Shown here piece by piece: positions 34,171 to 44,299 of a stretch of 64,000 nt of DNA. Position 1 is the stretch's first letter; every line of letters starts with the position of its first letter. Origin of the DNA: Streptomyces hoynatensis (GTDB lineage Bacteria > Actinomycetota > Actinomycetes > Streptomycetales > Streptomycetaceae). The position numbers and the translations under genes are program-made. The notes beneath the pieces are model-generated. The model did not search any database. It was not told where the DNA came from and saw nothing but the letters and a program-made list of their open reading frames with translations. The stretch spans positions 310,001-374,000 of the forward strand of contig NZ_RBAL01000002.1 in assembly GCF_003626535.1 (NCBI RefSeq), given 5' to 3'.

Positions 34171-35187
34171 ATGAGCGGCACACGCATCGACACGGTCACA
34201 CTCGGCACCGACGGTCCCCGGGTGGGGGTCCAGGGACTCGGCTGCATGGGCATGAGCTTCGCCTACGGCCCAAGCGACGAGGCGGAGTCCCGCGCCACCC
34301 TGGAACGCGCCCTGGAACTCGGGGTCACCCTCTTCGACACCGCGGACTACTACGGGCAGGGGGAGAACGAGAAGCTCCTCGCCCCCTTCGTGCAGGCGCA
34401 CCGCGACCGGCTGACCCTCGCCACCAAGTTCGCGCTCTCCCCCGACCCCGCGGACCCCGCCAAGCGCGTCATCCGCAACGACCGGCCCTACCTGCGCCGC
34501 TGCGTCGAGGCCAGCCTCCGGCGCCTCGGCATCGAGGTCATCGACCTGTACTACCTGCACCGCCGCGACCCGGCCGTGCCGATCGAGGACACCGTGGGCG
34601 CCATGGCGGAGCTGGTCGCCGAGGGCAAGGTGCTCCACCTCGGCCTCAGCGAGGTGACCGGGCCCGAGCTGCGCGCCGCGCACGCCGTGCACCCGATCGC
34701 GGCCGTGCAGTCCGAGTGGTCGCTGTTCTCCCGGGACGTGGAGCGCAGCGTGGTGCCGGCCGCCGTGGAGCTCGGCGTCGGCTTCGTGCCGTACTCGCCC
34801 CTCGGCCGGGGCTTCTTGACCGGGGCCTTCCCGGCCTCGACGGACGGGCTGGCCGCCGACGACCTGCGGCGTTCGATGCCGCGGTTCCAGGAGGCGAACG
34901 CCGAGCGCAACGCCGCCCTGCTGCGCCCGGTCCGCGAGATCGCCGAGGCGCACGGCGTCACGCCGGGGCAGGTGGCGCTCGCCTGGGTGCACCACCGGGC
35001 GCAGGTCCACGGCCTGGCCGTGGTCCCGATCCCCGGCACGCGCAGGCGGGCGCGCGTGGAGGAGAACGCCGGCGCCGCCGCGCTGTCCCTCGACGCGCGG
35101 GAGCTGGCGGCCCTGGAGGGCATCGCGGCCTCCGTGGCGGGCGAGCGGTCGCCCGACCTGAGCTTCGTCTCGGCCGGGCGCGAGTAA
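34171..35187 (+). CDS. aldo/keto reductase
   Basis: 338 residues, NADPH-dependent (beta/alpha)8 reductase of the YajO/AKR13-like group. Catalytic elements are DTADYYGQGENE (Asp, Tyr), TKFALS (Lys) and YYLHRRDP (His). QSEWSLFSRDVE and VVPIPGTRRRARVEEN form the cofactor pocket. It probably reduces aldehydes or quinones. It is translated 8 nt after the MerR gene and should be induced through it. Confidence 0.93.
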   Translation: MSGTRIDTVTLGTDGPRVGVQGLGCMGMSFAYGPSDEAESRATLERALELGVTLFDTADYYGQGENEKLLAPFVQAHRDRLTLATKFALSPDPADPAKRVIRNDRPYLRRCVEASLRRLGIEVIDLYYLHRRDPAVPIEDTVGAMAELVAEGKVLHLGLSEVTGPELRAAHAVHPIAAVQSEWSLFSRDVERSVVPAAVELGVGFVPYSPLGRGFLTGAFPASTDGLAADDLRRSMPRFQEANAERNAALLRPVREIAEAHGVTPGQVALAWVHHRAQVHGLAVVPIPGTRRRARVEENAGAAALSLDARELAALEGIAASVAGERSPDLSFVSAGRE

Positions 35188-35342
35188 CCGGGCCCCCGGG
35201 CGGTCCCCGGCCGGTCCCCGGCGCGGCTCACCCCGGCGCCCTCGCACGGCGCGCGGTGGGCCGCGCCGCCTCGTCTTCCCCCGGATCACCCCCGCCCCTT
35301 CCCGCCTCCCCACGCGCCCCCGCGCCGTTCCCCTCCCCGGTC

Positions 35343-35378
35343 GCCTCCCCGCGCCGTTCCGCCTCCCCGCGCCGTTCG
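35343..35378. repeat. 18-bp tandem duplication
   Basis: GCCTCCCCGCGCCGTTC is repeated head to tail in the 220-nt gap between the aldo/keto reductase and the convergent DUF4429 gene, with degenerate copies just upstream. The gap otherwise shows only C-rich sequence. Confidence 0.6.
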
Positions 35379-35408
35379 GCCTGACCGGGTGCCCCCGCGT
35401 GCGGCGGC

Positions 35409-36278
35409 CTACAGCTCCGCGAGGAGTTCGGTCTTCTTCGCGGTGAACTCGTCGTCCGTCAGCAGCCCCGCCGAGTGCAGCTCGCCGAGGTGGCGGATGC
35501 GGTCGGCGATGTCCGCCGGATTGCCGCGGTGCCCCCGCGGGCGGGGCGCGCCGGCCGACTCCGCGGCCCGGACGGCCTCCAGCACCGCCGCGGCCAGCGG
35601 CAGCGACTCGTGGACCAGCCCGTAGCCGAGCCCGAAGACGACGGCCGCCGGGTCCTGGTCGGCCGGCCCCTGCCCGGGCTCGGCCTTGCCGTCCGCGCCC
35701 CGGCGGCGCAGCCGCAGATGCCCGCCCGCGATCTCCGGCGAACGCCACTCCACGTCGGCCAACTCGCCGACCGGAAAGGACTGGTCGCCCGCCTTCCACT
35801 TCGCGGAGGAGGCGCCGGTCCAAAACCAGCGGAAGGACACCACCTTGCCGTCGAAGGAGACCTTGGCGTCGAACGCCTTGAACTGCAGCGGCGCGGGCGG
35901 CGCCGCCACCAGGTAGCCCTCGGCGTCCTCCCCGGCGCGCGGGCCGAGGGCGGAGCGCAACTCGGTGGCGTAGTAGTCGGCGAGCGCCTCGCGCTCCACC
36001 GGGAGCACCAGACGGTAGGGGTCGGCGGCCTGCCGCAACTGGCCCGCGGCGGCCTCGAGCAGCGGATCGGCCCCCGGCCGCGGGACCGCGTGCAGCACCA
36101 CGGTGCCCTTCCTGGGGCCGGGCGCGAGGTCGACCGTGCTCAACGCCTCATACGGGATGCGGCGCTCGCCCAGCACCTGGAACAGCTTCGGCGTGCGTAT
36201 ACCCCGTTCGAAGCGGATGAGCACGGAGTCGGTGTCGAACTCCCAAGTGGAGTGGATTCCGGCCAGCACATCACCCAT
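35409..36278 (-). CDS. DUF4429 protein with C-terminal SHOCT domain
   Basis: 289 residues from ATG 36278; ATGs at 36287 and 36302 are also in frame. Two PH-like DUF4429 units are visible: one begins about residue 8 (STWEFDTDSVLIRFERG) and one about residue 135 (QFKAFDAKVSFDGKVVSFRWFW). The last 35 residues (ADIADRIRHLGELHSAGLLTDDEFTAKKTELL) are a SHOCT helical hairpin, usually an oligomerisation element. The function is unknown, and no signal peptide is present. Confidence 0.85.
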   Translation of the reverse strand: MGDVLAGIHSTWEFDTDSVLIRFERGIRTPKLFQVLGERRIPYEALSTVDLAPGPRKGTVVLHAVPRPGADPLLEAAAGQLRQAADPYRLVLPVEREALADYYATELRSALGPRAGEDAEGYLVAAPPAPLQFKAFDAKVSFDGKVVSFRWFWTGASSAKWKAGDQSFPVGELADVEWRSPEIAGGHLRLRRRGADGKAEPGQGPADQDPAAVVFGLGYGLVHESLPLAAAVLEAVRAAESAGAPRPRGHRGNPADIADRIRHLGELHSAGLLTDDEFTAKKTELLAEL

Positions 36279-36338
36279 GCGGGTCATCGTAAGCGCCTGC
36301 ACTGACGAAAGGACTTCGCCCGGATGGGTGTGTTCCTG

Positions 36339-37574
36339 TCACAATCCGCCGATCAAGGCACAGGGGTCCAGCGGGGCGCACGACTCCACGCCGGGGGCGC
36401 ACGACACCTCGTTGACCGAACCCGCGCCGATGAGCGCCATGTTGCGCAGACTGTCCGCCCCCGGCGTGAAGTACCCGCTGTGTCCCTCGGCGCCCTCGGA
36501 ACTCAGCAGCCTGGCACCGAAGTCCGCGTCGTAGGGGTCGTTTCCGTGCCCGAAGGGGCCGATCTCCAGGTGCGGCACCTCGCCGATCCAGTCGTCCTCG
36601 TCCCGCATCGCCCACACCCGCGCGCCGGTTTCCAGATCGGCCACGTCCGAGGCGCGCATGCCCGGGCTGCCGGCCACCGCGATGTCGGTGACGCGCGCGG
36701 GCAGGTCGGGGGCGGCCACCCCGCAGACCACCGAACCATAGGAGTGGCAGAAGAGCGAGACCGGCGCCCGGCCCGGCAGCCCGGCGACGGCCGCGAGCAG
36801 CCGGTCGGCGCCCGCGCCCGCCAGGTGCGCGGTGGCCGCGGACATCCCGAGCCCGGGCGGCGTCTCGTAGTCGGCCCAGGCGATGACGGCCGTCGACTCC
36901 CCGGGGCCGAGCGCCTGTTCCTCCTGGTAGAGGGCCTCGGCCATGCCGGAGGGCGCGGTGTACTTGCGCTGGGTCTTCTCGAAGGTGAGGAGTTCGGTGT
37001 CCACCCCGGGAACGACCAGCGAAATCCGCCGCGCCGTCGCCAGGTCGCCGAACACCTCGGCGGCCCGGCCGCGTCCGGTGGGATCGAAGGAGAGGATCTG
37101 GCGCCCCGGCGCGAGCATCGACTCGAAGCGGTGCATGAGGCGCCCCGCCTCCCGCTGGCCCGTCGCGGACAGCCGCTCGTCGTGCATCCGCTCCCGCTCG
37201 GCATCCCTCGCCTCGGCGAGCGCGCGGCGGTTGGCGCGGTAGCGCAGGGAGACGGGCGCGCCGGGCAAATTGCCGACGACGAGCGGGTAGTCCCGCGCCA
37301 GGCCCTCGCGCTGGCCCGCGGTGAGGCCGGCGAAGAAGCCGGCGATCCGCTCCGGCGGGGCGTCGGGGGAGGGCAGCGGCCGGCCGGCGAGGGAGGCGCG
37401 TTCCCAGCGGCCGAGTTGGAGTTCGTAGACGTCGGGGCTCGCGGCGGCGCCGCTGACGATCCAGCCCGCGGTCACCAGCACGAGGAACACGACGGCGAGG
37501 GGCAGCGGAACCCGCCGGCCGGCGGCGGCGAGGCGCTCGGACGTACCTTGAGGAAACGGACGAAAGTTCAGCAC
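36339..37574 (-). CDS. DUF1023 alpha/beta hydrolase, membrane-anchored
   Basis: 411 residues. After about 15 residues comes one hydrophobic helix (VPLPLAVVFLVLVTAGWIVSG), giving a type II anchor or uncleaved signal. The hydrolase core has CHSYGSVVCG as nucleophile elbow and GSPGM nearby, both typical of DUF1023 proteins. The catalytic histidine is likely in the HSGYFTPG segment. The start is unclear: GTG 37574 is given, with a TATCAT -10-like box about 11 nt upstream. Four cysteines near the C-terminus (CAPGVESCAPLDPC) probably form disulphides outside the cell. Confidence 0.8.
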   Translation of the reverse strand: MLNFRPFPQGTSERLAAAGRRVPLPLAVVFLVLVTAGWIVSGAAASPDVYELQLGRWERASLAGRPLPSPDAPPERIAGFFAGLTAGQREGLARDYPLVVGNLPGAPVSLRYRANRRALAEARDAERERMHDERLSATGQREAGRLMHRFESMLAPGRQILSFDPTGRGRAAEVFGDLATARRISLVVPGVDTELLTFEKTQRKYTAPSGMAEALYQEEQALGPGESTAVIAWADYETPPGLGMSAATAHLAGAGADRLLAAVAGLPGRAPVSLFCHSYGSVVCGVAAPDLPARVTDIAVAGSPGMRASDVADLETGARVWAMRDEDDWIGEVPHLEIGPFGHGNDPYDADFGARLLSSEGAEGHSGYFTPGADSLRNMALIGAGSVNEVSCAPGVESCAPLDPCALIGGL

Positions 37575-37674
37575 TGCCGGGACATGATACGGGCCCGGTT
37601 GCCCACCCCCCTCCCGCCGCCCCCCACCTCCCCGCCCGCGCCCCGGGGCGCGAGGGCGGGCGCGCAAAGGCGAA

Positions 37675-37715
37675 GGGCCCCGCCCCCACGCCACGCGGGC
37701 GGGGAGGCGGGGCCC
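37675..37715. terminator. aceE transcription terminator
   Basis: Perfect 10-bp stem GGGCCCCGCC / GGCGGGGCCC (37675-37684 and 37706-37715) beginning 19 nt after the aceE stop. Confidence 0.7.
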
Positions 37716-37733
37716 GTCAGGCTCCCGGCGGGA

Positions 37734-40469
37734 CTAGGCGTCGCCGCCGGCGGTGCCCGGGTCGGCCGCGGCCACGTCGAGCAGCTGGTACTTGTCGACG
37801 GCCTGCTTCAGCACCGAGCGGTCGATCTTGCCCTGCTTCGCCAGCTCGGTGAGCACGGCGAGGACGATCGACTGCGCGTCGATGTGGAAGAAGCGCCGCG
37901 CCGCGCCCCTGGTGTCGGCGAAGCCGAAGCCGTCGCCGCCCAGGGACTGGTACTGCCCCGGCACCCAGCGGGCGATCTGGTCGGGAACCGAACGCATCCA
38001 GTCGGACACGGCCACGAACGGACCCTGCGCGTCCTGGAGTTTGCGCGTCACATAGGGAACGCGCTGCTCCTCCTCGGGGTGCAGCAGGTTGTGCCGCTCC
38101 ACCTCGACCGCGTCCCTGCGCAGCTCGTTCCAGGAGGTGGCCGACCACACGTCCGCCGTGACCTGCCACTCCTCGGCCAGGATGCGCTGCGCCTCAAGCG
38201 CCCAGGGCACCGCGACGCCCGAGGCCATGATCTGCGCGGGCACGCCGCCCTGGCCGCCGGGGCGCAGCAGGTACAGGCCCTTGAGGATGCCCTCGACGTC
38301 CACGTTCTCCGGCTCGGCCGGCTGCTGGATCGGCTCGTTGTACACCGTCAGGTAGTAGAAGACGTCCTCGGAGTTCTCGCCGTACATCCGGCGCAGGCCG
38401 TCCTTGACGATGTGCGCGATCTCGTAGCCGTAGGCCGGGTCGTAGGCCACACAGGCCGGGTTCGTCGAGGCCAGCAGCTGCGAGTGCCCGTCGGCGTGCT
38501 GGGTGCCCTCACCGGTCAGCGTGGTGCGGCCGGCGGTCGCGCCCAGCACGAAACCGCGCGCCATCTGGTCGCCCATCTGCCAGAACTGGTCGCCGGTGCG
38601 CTGGAAGCCGAACATCGAGTAGAAGACGTACACCGGGATCAGCGGCTCGCCGTGCGTGGCGTACGCCGAGCCCGCGGCGATCAGCGAGGCGGTGCAGCCG
38701 GCCTCGGTGATGCCGTCGTGCAGCATCTGCCCGGACTCCGACTCCCGGTAGGAGAGCAGCAGCTCGCGGTCCACCGACTCGTAGGTCTGGCCCACCGGGC
38801 TGTAGATCTTCGCCGAGGGGAAGAAGGAGTCCATGCCGAAGGTGCGGTACTCGTCCGGCGCGATCAGCGCGAAGCGCTTGCCGATCTCCTTGTCCCGCAT
38901 CAGGTCCTTCAGCAGCCGCACGAAGGCCATCGTCGTGGCCACCTGCTGCTGGCCCGAGCCCTTCTTGACGGCCGCGTAGGCCTTGTCGTCCGGCAGCCGC
39001 AGCGGCTTGGCCCGTACGACGCGCCGCGGCAGGTCGCCGCCGAGCGCCTGGCGCCGCTCCGCCATGTACCGCATCTCGGGAGAGTCCGCGCTCGGCAGGT
39101 AGTACGGCGGCAGGCCCTCCAGCTCGCTGTCCGGGATGGGCAGTTCGAGCCGGTCGCGGAAGGCCCTGGCGTCGGCCTTCGTCAGCTTCTTCATCTGGTG
39201 CGTGGCGTTGCGCCCCTCGAAGCTGGGCCCGAGCATCCAGCCCTTGATCGTCTGGGCCAGGATCACCGTCGGCTGCCCGCGGTGCTCCACGGCCGCCTTG
39301 TAGGCCGCGTAGACCTTGCGGGCGTCGTGCCCGCCGCGGCCCTGGCCCAGGCGCACCAGGTCCGCGTCGCTCAGGCCCTCGGCCATCGCGCGCAGCCGCG
39401 GGTCGTCGCCGAAGAGGTGCTCGCGGATGTACGCCCCGCTCTCGGTGGCGTAGGTCTGGAACTGGCCGTCGGGCGTGCGGGTCAGCTTGTCGACCAGCGC
39501 GCCCTCCCGGTCCTGGGCCAGCAGCGGGTCCCAGGAGGCGTCCCACACCAGCTTGATCACGTTCCAGCCGGCGCCGCGGAAGATGCCCTCAAGCTCCTGG
39601 ACGATCTTGCCGTTGCCGCGCACGGGGCCGTCGAGGCGCTGGAGGTTGCAGTTGACCACGAAGGTCAGGTTGTCCAGGCCCTCCCGCGCCGCGATCGACA
39701 GCTGGCCGAGCGACTCGGGCTCGTCCATCTCGCCGTCGCCGAGGAAGGCCCACACCCGGGACTTGGAGGTGTCGGCGATGCCGCGCGCGTGCAGGTAGCG
39801 GTTCATCCGCGCCTGGTAGATCGCGCTGATCGGGCCCAGACCCATGGAGACGGTGGGGAACTCCCAGAAGTCGGGCATCATCCGCGGGTGCGGATAGCTG
39901 GAGAGGCCGTGGGGCGCCTTCGACTTCTCCTGGCGGAAGGCGTCGAGGTGCTCCTCGGTCAGCCGCCCGTGCAGGAAGGCGCGGGCGTAGACGCCCGGCG
40001 AGGCGTGTCCCTGGAAGAACACCTGGTCGCCGCCGTCGCCCTCGTCCTTGCCGCGGAAGAAGTGGTTGAAGCCCACGTCGTAGAGCGTCGCCGAGGAGCC
40101 GAAGGTGGCGATGTGGCCGCCCACGCCGATCCCCGGGCGCTGGGCGCGGGAGACCATCACGGCCGCGTTCCAGCGGGTCGCGTTGAGGATCTTGCGTTCG
40201 AGCTCCTCGTCGCCCGGGTAGCTCGGCTCGTCCTTGGTCGCGATGCTGTTGACGTAGTCCGTGCTGCGCATCTCGGGCACGGCGACCCGCTGCTCACGGG
40301 CGCGCTCGATCAGGCGGAGCATGAGATAGCGGGCCCGCTCCCGGCCTCGCTCGTCGACGGCTGCGTCGAGCGAGTCGAGCCACTCCTGAGTCTCCTCAGG
40401 ATCGAGGTCCGGGACCTGGCTGGGAAGGCCGCCAATGATGATCGGGTTGCGATCTGATCCGGAAGCCAC
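37734..40469 (-). CDS. aceE: pyruvate dehydrogenase E1 component, homodimeric
   Basis: 911 residues. It decarboxylates pyruvate with thiamine diphosphate and passes the acetyl group to the E2 lipoyl domain. The cofactor motif begins at [10 protein letters not shown] and ends [33 protein letters not shown] and ARFH-type histidine segments typical of the single-chain E1 are present. The C-terminal transketolase domain includes DKYQLL near the end. Length and start (ATG 40469) match E. coli AceE-type enzymes used by Streptomyces. The E2 and E3 genes are not in the window. A hairpin ends the gene. Confidence 0.97.
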   Translation of the reverse strand: MASGSDRNPIIIGGLPSQVPDLDPEETQEWLDSLDAAVDERGRERARYLMLRLIERAREQRVAVPEMRSTDYVNSIATKDEPSYPGDEELERKILNATRWNAAVMVSRAQRPGIGVGGHIATFGSSATLYDVGFNHFFRGKDEGDGGDQVFFQGHASPGVYARAFLHGRLTEEHLDAFRQEKSKAPHGLSSYPHPRMMPDFWEFPTVSMGLGPISAIYQARMNRYLHARGIADTSKSRVWAFLGDGEMDEPESLGQLSIAAREGLDNLTFVVNCNLQRLDGPVRGNGKIVQELEGIFRGAGWNVIKLVWDASWDPLLAQDREGALVDKLTRTPDGQFQTYATESGAYIREHLFGDDPRLRAMAEGLSDADLVRLGQGRGGHDARKVYAAYKAAVEHRGQPTVILAQTIKGWMLGPSFEGRNATHQMKKLTKADARAFRDRLELPIPDSELEGLPPYYLPSADSPEMRYMAERRQALGGDLPRRVVRAKPLRLPDDKAYAAVKKGSGQQQVATTMAFVRLLKDLMRDKEIGKRFALIAPDEYRTFGMDSFFPSAKIYSPVGQTYESVDRELLLSYRESESGQMLHDGITEAGCTASLIAAGSAYATHGEPLIPVYVFYSMFGFQRTGDQFWQMGDQMARGFVLGATAGRTTLTGEGTQHADGHSQLLASTNPACVAYDPAYGYEIAHIVKDGLRRMYGENSEDVFYYLTVYNEPIQQPAEPENVDVEGILKGLYLLRPGGQGGVPAQIMASGVAVPWALEAQRILAEEWQVTADVWSATSWNELRRDAVEVERHNLLHPEEEQRVPYVTRKLQDAQGPFVAVSDWMRSVPDQIARWVPGQYQSLGGDGFGFADTRGAARRFFHIDAQSIVLAVLTELAKQGKIDRSVLKQAVDKYQLLDVAAADPGTAGGDA

Positions 40470-41195
40470 GCTGTTCCTTCACTGTGAGTTGTCTGCTCTG
40501 CTGTGTCGCGCCGCCTCCATCGTGGACCGCTGACGGCGAAACGTCATCTCTACTGGGCGGTAATACGCAGGCATCGCTGCTCACCGCTCGCTCACCGCTA
40601 CTCGCTGTTCCTCAGCGCTCTCCTCACCGCCGCTCACCGCTCCTCACCGGCGCCGCCCGCCCGGCACCCGCCCAGGGGCCGGGCAGGGGAGCGCGCGCAG
40701 GCCGCCGGGGCGCCCGCGGGCGTGGCCCCGGCGCCTGCCACTGTCCCGGCATGACCTTCTGTGTCCCTAAGGCCACGCGTCCGTGACGGCCCCGCTGTGG
40801 GCCGACAGGCCAGCGTACGCCCCCGGCCCCGGCCACCCGCGAACGCCCGTTCGCCGGTGCTATGGCGCAGATCACGCGGCCCTGGCGCCGGGCGTACCGG
40901 GGCGGCGCGCGGGCCGGCCGGGGGGCGGGAAGGGCGGCAGGGGGCGCGGCGGCGGCGCGGCGCGGGCGGGGGTGGGAGGACGCCGGGTGGCGGGGGTGGG
41001 AGGACGCTGGGTGGCGGGGGTGGGAGGACGCCGGGTGGAGAGGGTGGGAGAAGACAGGGCCAAGACGTCAACGTTTGGGCGGGCGCGTCGGCCGGGTACT
41101 TGCGCGATCCGCCCCGCCCGTGTGGACTACGGCCCAAGCCGCGCGCACGCGCGCGCCCATCCATGACGTATCCGACTTAAGGACAGGAGCTATCC
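40470..41195. other. gene-free region upstream of aceE and DUF3052
   Basis: No credible coding sequence is seen in these 725 nt. GCTCACCGCT is repeated several times between 40575 and 40655 in the aceE leader. The middle is plain GC-rich sequence, and a 24-bp minisatellite fills 40967-41058. Promoters for the divergent aceE and DUF3052 genes must lie here, but no clear boxes stand out. Confidence 0.5.
40967..41058. repeat. 24-bp G-rich minisatellite, three copies plus remnant
   Basis: CGGGGGTGGGAGGACGC starts each unit at 40967, 40991 and 41015, and a degenerate copy follows to about 41058. It ends about 140 nt before the DUF3052 start. Its period is a multiple of three, so spurious reading frames cross it. 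Confidence 0.85.
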
Positions 41196-41630
41196 GTGAG
41201 CGCGACCGCGGACCACGCGGAGGAGCGGACCAACCCCGCCGCGAAGCTGGGTTTCCAGCCCGGGCAGGTGGTCCAGGAGCTCGGCTACGACGAGGACGCC
41301 GAGCAGGAACTCCGCGAGGGAATCGAGGCCATCACGGGCCAGGAGCTCGTCGACGAGAGCTATGACGACGTGGCCGACGCGGTGGTGCTGTGGTTCCGCG
41401 AGGACGACGGCGATCTGACCGACGCGCTGGTGGACGCCACCGCAATGATCGACCCGGGAGCCCCGGTGTGGCTGCTGACCCCGAAGACCGGCCGTGAGGG
41501 CTACGTCGAGCCGAGCGAGATCGGCGAGGCGGCCCAGACCGCGGGCCTCGCCCAGACCAGCACCGTCAACGCGGGCCGGGACTGGTCGGGCAGCCGCCTG
41601 GTGACCCCCAAGACGGCGGGCAAGAAGTAA
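41196..41630 (+). CDS. DUF3052 family protein
   Basis: 144 residues. GTG 41196 has AGGAGC 5 nt upstream. The acidic protein with AAKLGFQPGQVVQELGYDED and VWLLTPKTGREGYVEPSEI is typical of actinobacterial DUF3052, which sits next to aceE and a peroxiredoxin gene in Streptomyces. The function is unknown. It is cytoplasmic. Confidence 0.88.
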   Translation: MSATADHAEERTNPAAKLGFQPGQVVQELGYDEDAEQELREGIEAITGQELVDESYDDVADAVVLWFREDDGDLTDALVDATAMIDPGAPVWLLTPKTGREGYVEPSEIGEAAQTAGLAQTSTVNAGRDWSGSRLVTPKTAGKK

Positions 41631-41865
41631 GGGCGCCACGGCCCGGGGGCGCATTGCCATGGGACCGGAGGACCGCGCCCGGGGGGCCCGGCCGCGCCGG
41701 GGCGGCCCCGCGGGGCGGGCGCCGCCGAAGGCGCAGGCCCAGGCGCGGTCCCCGGTCCCTCGGGGGGCGGCCGGCCGGTCGGCCGGGGGCACGTCGTACG
41801 CTGGGTTGCGTCGGTTTTTTTACCTCCCATAGGGAAACGGATTACGCGCCCATGGTGATCGAGCG

Positions 41866-42330
41866 GTGAGCGGCCCGGCCGGGCCTGGCAGCCAGGCGCC
41901 CGATTTCGCACTCAGGGACCAGCACGGGCAGGCCGTGAGCCTGTCCGGCTTCCGTGGCCGCAGGCACGTGCTGCTGGTCTTCTACCCCTTTGCCTTCACC
42001 GGCGTGTGCACCGGGGAGCTCGGCGCGCTGCGCGACCGGCGGGCCGAGTTCGTCAACGAGGACGTGCAGCTCCTGGCCGTGTCCAGCGACTCGATGTTCT
42101 CGCTGCGCGTCTTCGCAGATCAGGAGGGGTTCGACTTTCCCCTGCTGTCGGATTTCTGGCCACACGGGGAGGTTTCCCGGTCCTACGGCGTTTTCGATGA
42201 CGAGAAGGGCTGTGCGCGCCGCGGCACCTTCGTCATCGACAAGGAGGGGCAGATCAGGTGGGCGGCCGTCGGAGAGTTCGCCGAGGCCCGCGATCCGAAC
42301 GATTACGTCACGGCCCTGAAGGCGCTGTGA
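41866..42330 (+). CDS. peroxiredoxin, AhpE-like
   Basis: 154 residues with a thioredoxin fold. The peroxidatic cysteine is C48 in PFAFTGVCTGE. No second cysteine is placed as a resolving residue, so a 1-Cys mechanism like mycobacterial AhpE is likely, reduced by mycoredoxin or mycothiol. The start is GTG 41866. It detoxifies peroxides and peroxynitrite. It sits between DUF3052 and the TerD gene and is followed by a hairpin terminator. Confidence 0.92.
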   Translation: MSGPAGPGSQAPDFALRDQHGQAVSLSGFRGRRHVLLVFYPFAFTGVCTGELGALRDRRAEFVNEDVQLLAVSSDSMFSLRVFADQEGFDFPLLSDFWPHGEVSRSYGVFDDEKGCARRGTFVIDKEGQIRWAAVGEFAEARDPNDYVTALKAL

Positions 42331-42337
42331 GACGCGC

Positions 42338-42361
42338 CCCGATCCGGGGTAGCGGATCGGG
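42338..42361. terminator. hairpin terminator after peroxiredoxin gene
   Basis: Perfect 9-bp stem CCCGATCCG / CGGATCGGG with a GGGTAG loop, 7 nt after the stop codon. Confidence 0.75.
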
Positions 42362-42439
42362 ACCGGGGGCGCGCCCGCGCGCCCGCACCGCGCAGGGGAC
42401 CGGGGCGGCCACGCCCCGCAGGAAAGGAGTGGAGATTCC

Positions 42440-43042
42440 GTGGGAGGAGTCAGCCTCAGCAAGGGCGGCAACGTCTCGCTGACCAAGCAGGCCCCCAATC
42501 TGACCGCCGTCACGGTGGGCCTCGGCTGGCAGGCCAGGACCACGACGGGCGCCGACTTCGACCTCGACGCCAGCGCCCTGCTCACCGACGACCGGGGGCG
42601 TGTCCTGAGCGACGAGCACTTCGTCTTCTTCAACAACCTCAAGTCTCCCGACGGCACCGTCGAGCACATGGGCGACGAGCTCGTCGGGTCCACGGGACCG
42701 GCCGCCGACGGCGCGGCCGGCCAGGACGAGGAGGAGATCAAGGTCGACCTCGCGGCGATGGCGCCCGAGGTGGCCAAGGTCGTCTTCCCGGTGTCCATCT
42801 ACGACGCGGAGTCCAGGCAGCAGAACTTCGGCCAGGTCTCCGACGCCTACATCCGCATCATCAACCAGGCCGACGGCAGGGAGCTGGCCCGCTACGACCT
42901 GACCGAGGACGCCTCGACGGAGACCGCGATGGTCTTCGGCGAGCTGTACCGGCACGGCGGCGAGTGGAAATTCCGCGCCATCGGCCAGGGGTACGCCTCG
43001 GGTCTGCGTGGGATCGCCCTTGACTACGGGGTCAATGTCTGA
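42440..43042 (+). CDS. TerD family stress protein
   Basis: 200 residues. GTG 42440 has AAAGGAGTGGAG upstream. The TerD beta-sandwich starts VSLSKGGNVSLTKQAPNLTA and includes DFDLDASALLTDDRGRV, which carries acidic residues of the family's calcium sites, then EWKFRAIGQGYASGLRGIALDYG at the end. TerD proteins bind Ca2+ and are linked to tellurite, phage and oxidative stress. A 14-residue acidic insert (about 90-105) is extra. It is in line with the DUF475 gene 48 nt downstream. Confidence 0.93.
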   Translation: MGGVSLSKGGNVSLTKQAPNLTAVTVGLGWQARTTTGADFDLDASALLTDDRGRVLSDEHFVFFNNLKSPDGTVEHMGDELVGSTGPAADGAAGQDEEEIKVDLAAMAPEVAKVVFPVSIYDAESRQQNFGQVSDAYIRIINQADGRELARYDLTEDASTETAMVFGELYRHGGEWKFRAIGQGYASGLRGIALDYGVNV

Positions 43043-43090
43043 CATGTCCGCCTGCATATCCGCGGCCCCGCGCGGGAGACGGGACTTCTT

Positions 43091-44236
43091 GTGCTACTGA
43101 AAACCTTTGGCTGGTCCATGGCCATCACGGTCGTCGGCCTGGCCGCGGCCCTGCTCCTGTGGGGATGGGAGGGGTTCGCCGTGGTGGCGATCCTCTCCGT
43201 CCTCGAAATCTCGCTCTCCTTCGACAACGCGGTGGTCAACGCCGGCGTGCTGAAGCGGATGAACGAGTTCTGGCAGCGCATCTTCCTGACCGTCGGCGTC
43301 CTCATCGCCGTCTTCGGCATGCGCCTGGTCTTCCCGGTCGTCATCGTCGCGATCACCGCCGACGTCGGCCCCTTCAAGGCGGTCGACCTCGCCATCGACG
43401 ACCCCGACCGGTACTCGCAGCTGGTCACCGACGCCCACCCGGCGATCGCCGCCTTCGGCGGGATGTTCCTGCTGATGATCTTCCTCGACTTCGTCTTCGA
43501 GGAGCGCGAGACGATGTGGCTGAAGTGGCTGGAGCGCCCGCTGGCCAAGCTCGGCCGCATCGACGCCTTCTCCGTCGGCGTCGCGCTGGCCGCCCTGCTG
43601 GTGACCGCCACCACCGTCGCCCACCAGGCCTACCAGCACGGCGGCGCGCACGTCGACAAGACGCAGACCGTGCTGGAGTCCGGCCTCGCCGGCCTGCTCA
43701 CCTACCTCGTGGTCAACGGACTCTCCGGCTACTTCGAGAACCGCCTCGAAGAGGACGAGGAACGGATGGCGGAGGCCGAGGAGGCCGCCGCGCGCGCCGG
43801 CAAGAAGAACAAGCTGGTCGGCCTCACCGGCCGGGCCGCGTTCTTCCTGTTCCTCTACCTGGAGGTCCTGGACGCCTCCTTCTCGTTCGACGGCGTCATC
43901 GGCGCCTTCGCCATCACGAACGAGATCTTCTGGATGGCGCTCGGCCTGGGCATCGGCGCGCTCTACGTCCGCTCGCTCACCATCTACCTGGTGCGCCAGG
44001 GCACCCTGGACGACTACCGCTACCTGGAGCACGGCGCCCACTACGCGATCGGCGCGCTCGCCGTCATGCTGCTGATGAGCATCCGCTGGCACCTGCCTGA
44101 GGTGGTCACCGGCCTGGTCGGCGTGGGCCTGATCGCGGCGGCGTTCTGGTCCTCGGTGCGGCACAACCGCCTGGACGCCGAGAGAGAGGCCCAGGAGAAC
44201 TCCTCGCGGGACTCCTCGGTGAGCTCCAAGGCGTGA
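43091..44236 (+). CDS. DUF475 integral membrane protein (TerC-like)
   Basis: 381 residues with about eight membrane helices. LEISLSFDNAVVNAGVLKRM (about residue 38) and ASFSFDGVIGAFAITNEIF (about residue 260) are the paired acidic SFDN/SFDG motifs of TerC-related exporters, probably metal-binding. A charged cytoplasmic loop lies at about 217-245 (LEEDEERMAEAEEAAARAGKK). It likely acts with TerD in metal handling, by analogy to TerC. The start is GTG 43091. A 14-bp hairpin follows the gene. Confidence 0.9.
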   Translation: MLLKTFGWSMAITVVGLAAALLLWGWEGFAVVAILSVLEISLSFDNAVVNAGVLKRMNEFWQRIFLTVGVLIAVFGMRLVFPVVIVAITADVGPFKAVDLAIDDPDRYSQLVTDAHPAIAAFGGMFLLMIFLDFVFEERETMWLKWLERPLAKLGRIDAFSVGVALAALLVTATTVAHQAYQHGGAHVDKTQTVLESGLAGLLTYLVVNGLSGYFENRLEEDEERMAEAEEAAARAGKKNKLVGLTGRAAFFLFLYLEVLDASFSFDGVIGAFAITNEIFWMALGLGIGALYVRSLTIYLVRQGTLDDYRYLEHGAHYAIGALAVMLLMSIRWHLPEVVTGLVGVGLIAAAFWSSVRHNRLDAEREAQENSSRDSSVSSKA

Positions 44237-44299
44237 GCCGGGGCGCGTGTCCACGATGTGAGCCGGGGGTGTGAGCGCCCCCGGCGAGCGGGAAACCTT

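Noticed and set aside
36324..40457. A 1377-codon plus-strand frame opposite aceE
   Set aside because: Antisense shadow of aceE and the DUF1023 gene; composition lacks protein-like motifs.
40484..41180. Several short plus-strand frames between aceE and DUF3052
   Set aside because: They read through repeats, lack ribosome sites and encode low-complexity Arg/Gly/Pro sequence.
41806..41823. T-run preceded by ACGC/GCGT as a terminator after DUF3052
   Set aside because: The stem is only four bp and the T-run is interrupted from it; too weak to list.
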